Shown piece by piece: positions 27,896 to 40,600 of a stretch of DNA of 64,000 bases. The stretch's first letter is position 1. Each line of letters begins with the position of its first letter. Made by a program: the position numbers and the translations under genes. Below the pieces are notes generated by a model. The model was given only the letters and a program-made list of their open reading frames with translations. It was not told the DNA's origin and did no database searches. Source of the stretch: Aphelocoma coerulescens (lineage: Eukaryota > Chordata > Aves > Passeriformes > Corvidae); the NCBI RefSeq assembly GCF_041296385.1, contig NC_091022.1:22463967-22527966 (forward strand), read 5' to 3'.

Positions 27896-29902
27896 TCTAG
27901 TTACCTGGTACCTCAAGGGTTTTTGTTTGGGGATCTTGGAGGGGGTGAAAGACAGGAGGGGAGGTCATTCTCTCCTTAAAACGTCAGCAGTCATGGCTCA
28001 TCCATGTTATCTGAATACCTTCCTTTTTCAGTAGCTTAGATGCAAGGAGAAGCAGTGCTTTTTCTTTCCCACGTTGGAACAATTGCTGGAAAATAAGAGT
28101 TTTTCAGCAGGACATTTTGTCAAAACACACAACTTGTTCACATCCTTAATCAAAGTTTTTTGCTTGAGACTTGCTGGCCAGTGATGCTCTGACAGGCTGC
28201 AGTGTTCCCCAGAGAAGTAGAAGCCACTGGATTGACAATGATGCAACAGGCTGCAGAAACTAAGCAAATCAGATTTTAGCATGATCTAGCCCTTTCAGTA
28301 GGAGTTAAGTGACTGAAAATCTTGCATTCGGGCCTGTGAAGTGGAAATGAATAGATTTAGTATTCCAGGTGAGTGGCAACAGGAATGCTTCGCTTTAATA
28401 TGAAACTTGATGTTAGAAAGCGTGGGAGAGCTCTGCTGTCAGATTAACTCGGTTCTCATGCACTTTTCCCTGCACTGAACTGCAACCAAACATACATGGA
28501 TCAAGAGTCAAATGCTCCATTAATTTAACCACACATTGGATTTAGTGGCATATGGTAATACATTATTGATTGCACATCTTAAAAATGAAAATCTCTATGC
28601 TAATAGCACCTCACATCAGTACAGGTAGTATGAAAAATGCAGTGGATTAATAAATGACTTTGATTCCGAGTAAGAGCTGTTGCCATGCTTTTCCTTGTAA
28701 AGATTGAAGTTTTGGGTGTGTTTTAGTGGGTCTGTGTTTATATATTCTGTCACAAGGAAACGTGCAGTAGTAATAGTTACGTTGTATTTCTCAGTATAAA
28801 ATATTAAAAAGCAAGAATGGTTTGGAAACAGTTCTACAGGCAGTTATATTCAACAGCTGGTACCAACAAATGGCACAGTCCTCCCTGAAAGCACAGCATG
28901 GTCGACTTTTACTGTTCCTTTACTGTGGAGTCTTAATAGCTGGCTGCAAAACCCATCTGAATTCAAGCATTTGAAGAACTTTTGTGAGTTTTTTCAATGC
29001 ATACTTCCAGCTGATGAGGGGTTTTTTTGTAGTAGTTACTGAAAGAGCCTAGCCTTATTTATCAGCTGTTAGATATGACCCAGCAAACTCTATTTCTACC
29101 TACTTGAAATGATGCTGTAATTTTGAGGGAGGGAATAAAAAAATAATTTTTTTTCTCACCGAACAAGGATTTAAAAAAGGGTGCTTACTCAGGCAGGGAA
29201 TCTTGCAGATATATTCTGTTTCTGTGCACGCTCTTCCTCATCCACATTTTTGACATTTCTTGATATACTTTTTTGCTGTGCTATACACTGAACCCTTAAA
29301 TGACTCTCAGTGCCATACACTCTTAAGCTGTTTTTAGTACTTCACTAACGTGAGCAACTAGTTTCTCTGGTCTCTCAGGAAAATGCTTGTTTTGATCTGT
29401 CTTTGGCTTTGAGTTGTTTGTGGACACTGCTTTACAGTTACGGCAGAGTAGTGGGCTTGGGTTCAGAGCAGGAGGTCCAGGCTGGTCCTCACATCCTAAG
29501 GCTTTGTCTCACACTTCCCACTACTCTGTGAGGCTGTGTCATCAGCTTGGAGAACCTTTGCCCTGTGGCATCAAGTTTGTTTAGCCTGAGCAGAGAAGCT
29601 TCTTCTATAATCCTCATTCTGGAGTTTTTTAATTCTTTTAAATATATTTGGTCTCAGTCTTGGAAAAACTTGAGTTTAGGACCAAGGCTGCAGGTGTGAC
29701 TGTCATTATGAGGAAACCAGAATGGAAAGCCAGAAGAGGTAGCCAGATTGACAGAAGAATGTTGTGGTAGTAGTGATTTCATAAATGCCACCTCTAACTG
29801 TTGCAATCTAATCTGCTCAAGCTGTAAATAATTGTTTTCTTCCAGGATGGGTTGAGGTCTCCTAGTTGGCAGCAGACTCCACAACTGACACAATACAGGG
29901 CA

Positions 29903-29934
29903 GAAGTTGTTATTACTTGAAGTTGTTATTACTA
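29903..29934 (+). repeat. Two-copy 16-bp tandem duplication
   Basis: The unit gaagttgttattact(t/a) occurs twice back to back with a single difference at the last base. It is a recent small tandem duplication in intron sequence with no coding consequence. Confidence 0.85.
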
Positions 29935-32900
29935 GAAGATCCCTAAACTAAGAACTGTAACAGTGGGTTGTGGGTGCATACCTTTAATTTGGCCAGGTTT
30001 GTGACTTACTTCTGCTCTGAGTCAGCTTCAGCAACTGTTAATCATCTTTGTGTCACCTCTGCCAAGCACAAGGTTATCTGTGAAGAAGAGAGAGGAATTG
30101 CTTGTTCACCACTGAAGCTGTGGCTAGTCTCAGAAGATCTGGCAGTGCTTCTGAAGACACTGGATCAGAGGAGGGCAAGGCCATGGTAGTGGATGGAACT
30201 TGCCCCAGAGGGGGTTTTCTCACGCCTTCCCTCGGGCTGTGCGTAAGGGAGGACCACACTGGAGAAAGACAAGTGTTGCCTCTAGAGCTGAGGCTCTTTT
30301 CTGTGTCCCAGCCTGAATCTGGACTGGATTAGTTATCCCATGAGAGACTTAGAGGTAGCTATGGCTGATAACATGTCTGGTGTACCCAGGGAGGGCTTTG
30401 GTAGTGGCATGCTGCAGTACTTCTTAAAGGACATATTTCCTAATGGAAATTTCCTCATTTCACGCATCTGTGGCATCATCTTTTGTCCTGGCCAGTTCCT
30501 CGTGGCAGGTCAAGAGGCATCATGAGGCCCAAAGGCTGGTTGGATGACAACAGCGTATCTAAGGACTGGGAGAAACAATTTGTTTCATCCCATTGGGATG
30601 CAGTGCCCCCTTGAGCCTGGCGCACCAAGGTTGCCCCCGGGTGGGAGGGAGCACTGGGTGCCAGTGCATGGCAGATGAGGGGTGCTCGGCCCTGGGAGGG
30701 GACAGGTTGCTGCAGTGACTGTGCATTACCTTAGCACCGTGCATGGAGAGAAGCAGTGCAGGGACTTGGCAAGAGCGCAGCCTGATTCCTCATCAGAGCA
30801 AGTTGGGAGGTGCTGCTTTGTCTTACTCTTGGGAGCACCTGCCTCTGCAAAGCCATCCTGCTCCCCTCTGAGATAAACAGGTGCTTGGGAATGGCCACCT
30901 ACGCTACTGAGAATGTATTGGTAGCTTGTAAATGGAGATAATTGCTGTCCAGACATGAGAGGACAGTGTCAACAGTGCCCTTCTGGCACTGGAAGGGTTG
31001 CATTGTCTCCATCGGGTGTTTTATGGACTCATAACCTCTGGAACAAGCAGATCCCGTGAGCTCCCACGCTGTGAGCCCCTGGAGCAGGAATCTGCTTGAC
31101 AGTTTATCCTCTTCTGCCGTGTCTAGTCTCGTATTTTCTTTAATTTTCCTTACAGTACTTTCTTTGTTTTGAACTGACTCAGATTCCTTCTTTTGTGAGC
31201 TGTTTTGCTGCTGCTGTGATCTTTCTAAGAGATAGCAAATACTTTGTTTACTGTAAGCTCTTGTGCAGTAATTCATGTGGTTACACCGTGAAACAGAGAA
31301 GTCCTTCTGGAGCTTGTTTCCACACCCACCCATTCATCTGTGCCCTTCTCCCTATTTTCAGCACATGGCTTCAGCATGTCACGTTGGCATGATGTCATAC
31401 AAAGCCAGCAGATTTGTCATTAAAAGCCTTGTCATCAATAGATGACTGTTTGTATTTTCTGCCTGCCTGAAACTGTTTTATACTTTCTAACCCAGTAATT
31501 ACGACATTGCTGCCTTTGAAACAGGTTGGTTTCGCTGCCCCACCTCTTCCTTAGGCAATTAAAAGGCGGTGCCGATGTCGAGGGGGGTATTCATTAGCCT
31601 GGATGAGGCTTGGCTCCAGCAGCCAGCCTGCATGACTGCGCTCTGCCTGCCACTCCCCTCATGGGCGGTAGCCCAACACTGGGCAGCCTTTGGGGACCAT
31701 GAACTTGGGTAATATTTGTGGCTCACCTCTTAAGAGACTTGAGTAAGAAGGGTGAAGAAAGAGAGCACTGCCTCAAAATGGCTGATAAAATGCTCTTTGT
31801 GCAGCTTCAGTTGAACCTGAACAGAGCAATGTCAGGGTTTTCTTATCATGTAAAGTGATGCCGTTCTCCTGGGCCGCTGGATTGCTCGACTGCTTTTGAT
31901 TGTCTTGCAGTAATTGAATAGCTGTGCTGTGTAACCTGTGCTGAAGGAATCAGGGCTGTTTATTCAGCAAACAGATGTCCTGCTTTGTGGTGTGCTTACA
32001 ATGTTCCTGGCTTGCGTCTTTCATTCGTTAATATTGCCGACTATCGTCCTTGCACTGATAATTTTGCGTTTGCTAATGCGTTTCAGTGTCTCAAAGGGAG
32101 ATCTGGAAGCTTGCAAAATTTGCAAAGTAATTCTGTTGATCCATCAAGTATGAGTCTGTCAGTAGACAAGGGTTATCCCTGCAACATCCTGTGTTGCAGT
32201 GCATCAAACCACTACATCTGGGCAGGATCTGTTCAGGCCTGGTGACGTGAACTGGGTGTGATCCCAGCCTGCTTCACCGAATGGGTAAGGAACATGTGAA
32301 ATAGCTTTTGGTATGTGTATCTTGCTCCTGTGCAATGCTGACCACAGTCAAACACATTTATCAGAGAGATCTCTGCCCTCAATCCATTTCCTGGCTTGTC
32401 CCTAGCACCACACACTCCTGAGTGGTTTCAGATAGCTGGCAGAATTGAAAACAAAGCAGCTTTGTGTTTTAATCATCCCTACTGAGACCCTAAAATTGAT
32501 GTTGGGCTGGAAGTTCCTCAGCTGATGCAGGCTGGTGGCAGCCAGTGGCCCAGATAAGCCATTTCCAGCCCTGTGTGGGGATAAGGCCCAATATCTCACT
32601 TGAAAGGAGTTGAGAACACCCCTTGCAGTAGGGCAGTGGTTTTGATAGATTGTAAGAGATTTAACCTTGCAGCTGTAGCTGTAATGTGTAGAAAAGCTAC
32701 TTTTTCCTATTTTCAAATTATATTTGGTATCATTTTTTAGCTCTCCCTCAGCAGTTGGAACAATTGGACTCGTGATAGTAAGCAGGCCTGGCTTTTGTGG
32801 GAAGAAGAATGTGACAAATAACTCCCATAAACGTGTTTACGGTTTGCACTATCATTTCTAAAATACCATTTCCTACGTTGACACAGAGGAAATTCACAGT

Positions 32901-33656
32901 GGTAGGAAGGTTTTACAGGTGCCAAGTCAGGATATGACCCCCCCAAACACAACTGCTTGGCTGCAAGACCAGTGAGTGCTGTACAATGTTTGTGCTGGTA
33001 GCAATCTGATATTCAGCTCCTCCAACTTTTCTGTCCTGTGAGAGATTACAAGTTTTCAGCAAAATCCTGGGGGTAATCCTGCAGGATTCAGCTGTCAACA
33101 GCTGTGCTCACCACAGACTCCTCTGCAGGCCTTTTTTGCAAGCAGCTGTTATCTACACTCCATTCCATGCTGGGGCTGATCCGTGCTTCTTGTAAGACGT
33201 AAATTGCAATTGCCTCTATGTCCCTTATCATCACTTGGTATTTTGAGTGATGCAGAAAATAAGGACACACCGAGGGGTATGTCTCTCACAGCAGCATCCT
33301 CAGGGAAGGTAGTTTTCTGGGGAGCTGGGGAACAAGCCATGTAATTGTAGCTGCTCTAAAGGAGGTCTCAGCTCCAGTTTGGGGCTGTGGGAAAGGTTTC
33401 TTACCTTAGCTTTTCCCTTAAAGATGAGAAATGTGTGGCACAAAAGAGCTGCATGAGAGCAAGGGTTAGATTTCTGTCACCTCAGAAAGAAGATTAGCAA
33501 AGGGAGCTGTCAAGTGAGAGGAGATATCCTCTGCCCATGCTGTCATGCTAGATGCCAGAGGGACATTCCTGTCTCCTTGGTGACTGCTGCTAGCAAGACC
33601 TCAGCCTGGCTGTGGATTTTCCAAGTTTCACTTTGTAACTGCAAAACCCACTCGTT

Positions 33657-33745
33657 TGTTCTTTTCTCTCTTTTTGTTTCCCTCTCCTTTCCTCCTGCCT
33701 CTCCTCTATTCCTACTTTCCTCTGTCATTTCTGCTACTGCTGCTG
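33657..33745 (+). repeat. Long, nearly pure pyrimidine tract ending in an acceptor-like TAG
   Basis: About 90 nt with very few purines, passing into 'tgctactgctgctgtag'. It looks like a strong pyrimidine tract plus a 3' splice site, but no convincing exon follows: the downstream sequence lacks a good donor and a recognisable peptide. It may be a decoy or recursive-splicing-like site, or just low-complexity sequence. Confidence 0.5.
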
Positions 33746-36700
33746 TAGTCCATGGAGGCAGTTAGAGCTTGCAGTGCCCCAAAAAATCCTTTTGTGCCTA
33801 GATTTTGCCTTCTCTAACCTAATGCCTACCTTCTGAAAGTACCTGAAACCCAGAAATAAAAACTGGTTTTGATGGTATGCGCTTGAAAGCAGATTCATAG
33901 CCTTTTATAATGTGCATTGAAGGCACACTGGCTATCCTCGAATAAAACCAAGTGCTGACAAATTCATTTTCTCGAATAAGAGTATCCTCATATTGGCTGG
34001 AATAGGAGGTTGGCTATTACTGACAAACTCCATGTGCAGGCAAGTTAGTACAGTGAGCAAGGGCTGAAAGGAGCCGAGGCATGACTGAGCCTCATAATTA
34101 TACCTAGATTAGACTTTTGCCTGAGGGCAAGGCACGGCAAGAACAGCTCTGAACTCCTATCGTCCTCGCCTGTAGTGTTTGAACACAGACACATCCCTCG
34201 CTGTCCTGGTGAAGTCAGCAGCGCCAAGCCCGGCTGGAACAAAGCCCCGTTATCTCTACAGGAGTGCTGCTGACAGGGCAAGTGTGGGCTTGTTCTGGGC
34301 TGTGCTCTGCGGTGTGACCAGCTCAGGTTTTCTCCAAAGCCACTCTTTTCCGGGAGGGTTTTGGGGGGCTGCCAGAGCCACACAATACAGGGGAGAACCG
34401 GAGTGGTTGAGCTTCCTCATTTCATGATGGTACAGGTACACCTTGGACCACCTCTGGAGACGGTGATTGTCCTCCCCTTGAGCTAGTGCCCTGACCTTGG
34501 TCCCAGTACATGTCCCCTGAAGCTACCACAGAACTAACAGCAAGTGAACTCCATCCTCTGGGTGTCTGAGGTGTCATCAGAGACCAGCTGTCAAATTTCC
34601 CCAGGCATCTCATCACACAGTGATGTGAGCTGGGACTGCAGTCTCCTGGAGGCACACTGCTGCTCAAACACCAGTGCTGCCTCTGTGTTTGATTAACAAG
34701 GGATCAAGCAAGTCCTTGCTTGGTAGATGCAGCATGCCAGAACTGCTTGCTGGAGTTTTGGTGTTTTCAAGCTCCAGGCATGCATGGAAACTGGGCTGTA
34801 CCAGTACCACTGCTAGCCCAGGGAACCTGCTGTGGCTCTGACTACGAAGGATGCACCATTTCTCTACTACTGTCATTTGCCACAATAGTTTTGGGGCTTG
34901 TATGCGGTTAAGAGGGAAAAGACTGTGCACTGCATGAACCTTGCATTGCTGGCTGAGCTTGTCTGTGTCCAGCACAGCGTGGGGTGTGAATACTGAGGAT
35001 CATCACATGGTGGTAACCTGTGCCCTCTGCTCAGCTGATGAGTGCCCAGTGTTGTCACCTGGGCTCTGTAATGACTTGGTCTTGCAGGGGGTGAATGGTG
35101 TGGGTGCAGTGCTGTATTTAGCTTTGGAGTCTAGAAAAGTCTTGAGCCAAGAGTTCTACTACAGCAGAGGCAGCTTTGCTACTGGGTGTTTGTAATCAAT
35201 GTCTGTCTGTCGCACTCAGTGAAGTCAAGGTTAGATGGTGTAATTTCTACTGGTCTGTGGCTCATCACAAACTGCTAATTTTGATTGAACAGTCACTCCA
35301 GTGCAGCAGACCAGTCGTGTACCTGTGGATCAGACACTGTGAAGGACTCTCTGGTCTCTCTCCTGTCTGTGGACAGGGATTATTGCAGATGGGAAGAGAT
35401 TTCTTGCACAAATACTGGTTTCAGGTTTGCTTTTAGCTATGTGCTAAGCTTCCACACAGCCTTTGGACAAAGTTAACTGGGTGATACTTAGCTCTGTGCA
35501 TTCTTCGTAAAATCTTGTGCAAGCCAGAAAAGATTGTCAATGGTAATCATGGTGATTAAATTAGATCACTTCAGGGTTTCAGCCTCCCCAGTGTAAACAT
35601 CTGTTTTCAATACCCTAAATAGCAAGATGCTGCACTATAGGCAAACTGGGCCTTAATCTAAGGGACTGTCATTATTTACTGGTTTTTTCTATGTATCTTC
35701 CTTTGCTTTTCAGTCTATACCATGTTGTACTTTCGTGTGTACTCTTCTTTTGTTTCTTTTCAGCCATGTAGGAGTACACATTGTGGTTGCTCAGCGTTGA
35801 GTGCTTCTGTTGCTTGCTATTGAATGCTGGTGCTGGTGTCATTCCAGTTAAGCTCTATGTACCTTTTGTCTCTGAAAATCAATGGAGAGCAAATTTTAAA
35901 AGAACTAGTTTTCATAGTACCTTTCATTAAAAAAAAATAAATTCCATTTATGTTTGCTCATGATGAGGGAGGTTTCTCAGGAGGTCGATCTGGGAGACAA
36001 AATACAGTTTGTGCTTTTAGTAAACATCAGGAACGTTTCTTCTTGTAGAAAACCTTGAATGCTTTATAGTCACTCTCATCTAAGTGATATTCCCAGGCAT
36101 TTTTTTGTTTCCAGCAGATGTTGCCTTGTGCTACAGTCTTGATTTGCAAACAAGTTAAGGGTCTTGGGAATTCTCTTGAGATCTTAGATAGAAATATGCA
36201 AGATTAGCTACCACAGGCCGTGTTCGTGCTGCAGGTGTGGCAGTAGAGGTAGAAGGAAGCACCTGAGCTGACCTATTGCTAGTATCTTCCTGTGAGGAGT
36301 GAGGGGTACAGTTCCAGATGAGCAGTGGTTGCAGGAAAAATCAGATTGCAGCAAGTTCAGACTCCTCTGGGACTTGGGAAGATGCTAAGGTGTTGTTTGT
36401 TTAAACACTGCAGTGAATTGGGAGCCTTGCAGAATTGGATTTGACAAAGTTTGCTTAAGGTTCCTTAAAACGGGGAAAAAAGAAACACTGAAAATAATTG
36501 AGTTTCTGGTGCTTTAAAAGCTTCTTAATGTTCCTCAAGTTCTTTTTTTCTGCGAAAGTATGTTCTTTTGATTGCAGTTCAGGCTTAGCAGAGTACAGTA
36601 CATCTTGCCACAGAATGAATAAATGAGCTCAGTTCTGCAGCTGCTATTGAATGACGATGTTGGAGCATGCCTTGGCTTATCAGTGAAGGCTGCCTAATGT

Positions 36701-37496
36701 ATTCCACCCAGCCTACCTGAGTGTGCTCTGCAGCAGCAAACCCAGTTAACTATTTTTCTACCTGCCATATGAATGGTTTTAGCAGTTAAGGAGGTGCTTT
36801 GTTTCACAGTATTGTAGTAAGCCATGCCAGAGCATGCACTGGCTGTTTCTCAGATGCCTCTGTTGCTCTCTACAGCCCAGAAAATGCACCAGGAGCTTGC
36901 CACAGCACAGCCTGGCCAGGCGGCTCATGAGCAGTGTGGCTCATTAGCTTTACATTCATTAGTTTCTAAAAGCCTTCAGAATCAGATTTGGAGGCATGAG
37001 TAAGAAATTTACAGTCTATCCTACCAATGTGACAGAATGTTGCTAGTCAAAAAAAAAAATTAAATGGGCCTCTCTGGACCTTTCTGAGGGGTTTTATTGT
37101 TTAGCTGTTGTTTTTCAAGATGCCTCAAACTATTTGGCTTTGTGTTTGTCTGTTATCTTCAACTCAGTCCTCCCACAAAAAGTCAAATACCTGCATTTAC
37201 TGAATTATTAACAACAATGGATGGAACTTATGTATCAATGAAAATTATGCAGGTTTCCCAAGGTAATTGATTTAAATGGAGTTAAATTTAGTGGAAGCTT
37301 CTATTGGTATAATGAATGCTCATTATAGAGCCTAATGTGCTTTAAGGGCTTGATAACCTTCTCAGTAGGGAAGTCAGGCTGCTGTTTTCCAGCAGAGGCA
37401 CAGATGCTGTACGGTGGCACTGCTGTCACTGCAACTGTATCCCATTGCTACACTGGAGTGTTTCTCTTTAACCTTCTGTGTTTTTTCCTCTTGCAG

Positions 37497-37685
37497 AAGA
37501 CCACCTCCCAGCCGGCTTCCCAACCATTGACATGGGCCCGCAGCTGAAGGTGGTGGAAAAGGCCCGCACAGCCACAATGCTCTGTGCTGCCAGTGGTAAC
37601 CCTGATCCCGAAATCTCCTGGTTCAAGGACTTCCTGCCCGTCGACACTGCAACCAGCAATGGGCGAATCAAGCAACTCCGCTCGG
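37497..37685 (+). CDS. PTPRF: PTPRF (LAR) coding exon: first part of the second Ig-like domain
   Basis: This 189-nt internal exon adds 63 residues to a LAR-type receptor tyrosine phosphatase, a cell-surface adhesion receptor with Ig and fibronectin III repeats outside and two phosphatase domains inside. The first codon is split: the upstream exon must supply a G, giving E-D-H-L-P. The exon covers the linker from Ig1 and strands A to about D of Ig2. It contains the motifs [15 protein letters not shown], the first disulphide cysteine (residue 30, in ATMLCAA), the core tryptophan (residue 42, in EISWFKDF) and NGRIKQLRS at its end. The acceptor is ttgcag and the donor gtaagg; both introns are phase 1. 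PTPRF is preferred over PTPRS and PTPRD because it has [10 protein letters not shown] and EISWF, where the paralogues as I recall them have VVERTRTATM and EITWF. The T in GFPTID is shared with PTPRD, so a different LAR paralogue is possible but less likely. Confidence 0.93.
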
Positions 37686-40600
37686 GTAAGGTAGCAAAGC
37701 AAGTAAGCCTTCCCAGCCTCCTCACTCTTCCTCCCTTTTCTCTTTACATGCTGCTAGTATTTTCTCCCTGAAACGCAATTCTAAACCCAAATGTCAATTT
37801 GCTCTGAGCTTCTTTCTTTTACAATGTAAAAACAGTTTTTGGAGCTGATCCTCTCTGGCAGGATATCGTGGCTTGTTAAAAGGAGACATTAGAGTGGACA
37901 TGCATTTTGGAACATCACCTGGATATCTTCTTCGGTACACCATCTTGATATTGCCCCAAATCCTTGGTAGGCTCAGACATTTCACTACCAACTCAGTGGG
38001 TCTCAGGTACTTTTTAATAGGAGCACAGTGCAAATCAGGATAATGAGATACTGGTTGAGATTTTACGATCAGTGGTCATATGCACCTTTACTCCTTATAC
38101 AGACTCTGCAAGGCAGTGCTCTGCTTTCTGTTGAGCCCGTTACCGTCCTTACTGTGTGACACCACAAGAATAAAGAAAAATCCAAAAAGCAGCAATTCTG
38201 TGGATTTCAGAGGAAGGTGGACACAGTTTTGAAATACACCGTTTCTTGTTGATTCTTTTGTTTGGCAAGCCAAATACTAGCTTTTGAAATACAGACAATG
38301 ATTTCTTGGGGGTGGCTAAGAATGCACTCATTTTAGCAAGGAGTTCTTGTTTTTCTACTGCACTGTTCAGTCTCCCAGGACTGTAAGGCCCATTAGAGAA
38401 TTAAAGAAAATAAAATGTTGCTTTATTCACTGATGAAGTGGAGCTCCCCAGTGTGAATTAGAGTGGCTGTTTAACAATGCACAGCATAACTGCACAGCAG
38501 CTTTAGTCTGGGGAAAAGAGCCCCCAGTGCCCTACACAAAGTACAGAAGGGACCAGAGCTGGAACAACTTTGGTCTAGAGAGGTCTCATGCTTAAATATG
38601 AGGCTGACTGCCTTGCCTGGCCATGATTATTTCTGGGCACTCAAAAGCCATTTGTTATGAGTGCTGCTGCCAGGGCATCACCATCTTCTTCTTACTGAGG
38701 TGTACATTTTGAAATATTTCCCCATAGCAGGAGCTTTCTGCATACATCTGATGATGCTTGGATGATAAGAAGTAGGTTTGTACTTGGAGGAGTGGGTAAG
38801 TGAGACATCACTCTCAGCAAAAATAGAACCTAGCCTGACACTCCTGATCCCACCTTGATGTACCAGTGAACGCTAATTATACTAATGCATTTATAGTTTA
38901 TGAAATTTCCCAGTGACCTTTAACATATCTCCCCCACAACATGGTTTAATCTTGATCTGTTTGTGCTGGAAGAAAATATCACACTTGTTAGTTATGCTGA
39001 GAAGCTTTAGGAAGCAGCAATAGGAAAGTGCACATGGATGTGTTTCACTTCGTAGCTGACTAAATCAGCATCAGAAATTACCATAAATGAGCAGCAAGGC
39101 AGCCTCTGATGCACTTGCTGTACGTTCTCCAGCCTCCTTTTTACAGGCACTTGGCTGCCTCTCTACCAGCTGCTTCACAAGTTTGGTGAGATAAAAAGTT
39201 TAAAAACAAACTAGTAAAGCCTGTCATAGTGTCCAAGTTTTGATTCCTATTTGCTGTTCTTGAGCAACATCTCAATTGAATATTTCACCTGGGATTCAAA
39301 CTCTAGAGCTGGCTGCTTGCTGAAGACACAGTAATTACCAAGGGAGGTGTCAAGGGAACCTTTTAGAAATCAATGAGCAGCACACATCCTCAGACTCACA
39401 AAAGAAATTGATTAGCTCTCTAATGTAGTATGGGAGGTATCTACAGTTCAGTGCAAGAGACTTCCAAATACGAGTTTGAAGTTTTGTTTTCAGGGATCTG
39501 GTGATATGATGCCAAGATTCACCAAGGCTCTGCTGCGCCTTGGCAGGACTGGGGAGCATGAAGCTTGCAGTTTCTCACGGGCCAGAGATTCTACCCTTGC
39601 TTGCATTTGTGGCTTTTTCCTGTATTTGTAGTGGACATAAAGTAGGGCCTGCACTTGGAAGTGCCTGAGTCCCACTGAGGTGACTGCAACACCCTGTATG
39701 AGCAATGTGATGGCTTGGCAGTTTCCCATTCGTTCGGCAAGGTGCTAATTGAGCTCTCCAACACTGTACCGTAGTTGGGCAGAGTTGTTTTTTCAAAGAA
39801 AAGAGTATTTAAATAGATACCTCATTATATGGTAGAGTTTAATAGTTTGCAAAGTCTCTGCTCCATTAAGATCATATCTTATAGTCATCCTGGCATATCT
39901 GCATGAATGTCAGTTTATACTATCTCAATCTAAATATACGCTCATTTAATTTCATTTAATTAAAACCCAATAAAAGCGAGACAGATGCAATATAGTTAAA
40001 ATAGCTACAGCACATTGTGAGCCCAATACTGTGTATATAGTGTCCGACCTTCAATGAGTACATTGTATATTAATATTCAGATGTACGAAATATAGGTCAT
40101 GAAGGTCAAAGCAGCTTTGGATTCTGACTTAGAGAGGGGGTTGAGGGATGATTTTGTTTCTTCAGGCTCCTAGTATGGAATAAATAGAGGTAAAGAAGCA
40201 GCATGTTTGGAAAAGGTGCTCTCTTCTGACACTCAGAGTTATGTGGGCTGGCAGTGCTCTGGGGGCTTCAGGCAGGTCTTTGAACTTGCGTGCAGTCAGA
40301 CCATGTGCCCCAGGGGGCTCTGAACATCAGTTTCTAGAGTTCTGTTCATCTTCTGTCAAGGTACTAGAGTTTGTGGTTTAAGACATCCAAGCCATCATCT
40401 TAGGCTTTTCTAACCCCAGAAAACTGGTGTCTTTGTCAGGACCAAATGGACAGTTTATAAATCTGCCTTGTATCCTACTCTACCTCATTTAGTAATTATA
40501 CCTATATGTGTGTATATTTGTTTTTCCTATTATGCCTTCTGACAGCATAACTATATTTGGAGGGCTTTTATAACTCTTTCTCACCCTTACTTAGGTTTTT

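Larger units (their letters stand above)
1..37496 (+). other. PTPRF: Upstream intron sequence of the PTPRF-like gene (5' end outside window)
   Basis: This 37.5 kb stretch has no exon I can recognise. Its 3' end is a good acceptor, a pyrimidine-rich tract from about 37461 ending in ttgcag at 37491-37496. I looked for the conserved first Ig domain of LAR-type receptors and did not see it on either strand, although short exons could be missed by eye. The open frames here (up to about 218 codons at 19926-20582, minus) overlap frames on the other strand and resemble no family I know, so I treat them as chance. What it does hold is listed separately: a CR1 LINE fragment at 27650-27895, a doubtful old repeat near 16908, CpG-rich patches near 16585 and 19205, and several simple tracts. 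It could be one intron or several if small non-coding exons are hidden in it. Confidence 0.75.

Noticed and set aside
1..37496. Search for the first Ig domain exons of PTPRF and for another nested gene
   Set aside because: No conserved Ig1 motifs (such as G-G-V-A-S-F or K-K-G-K-K-V) were seen on either strand. By-eye search can miss very short exons.
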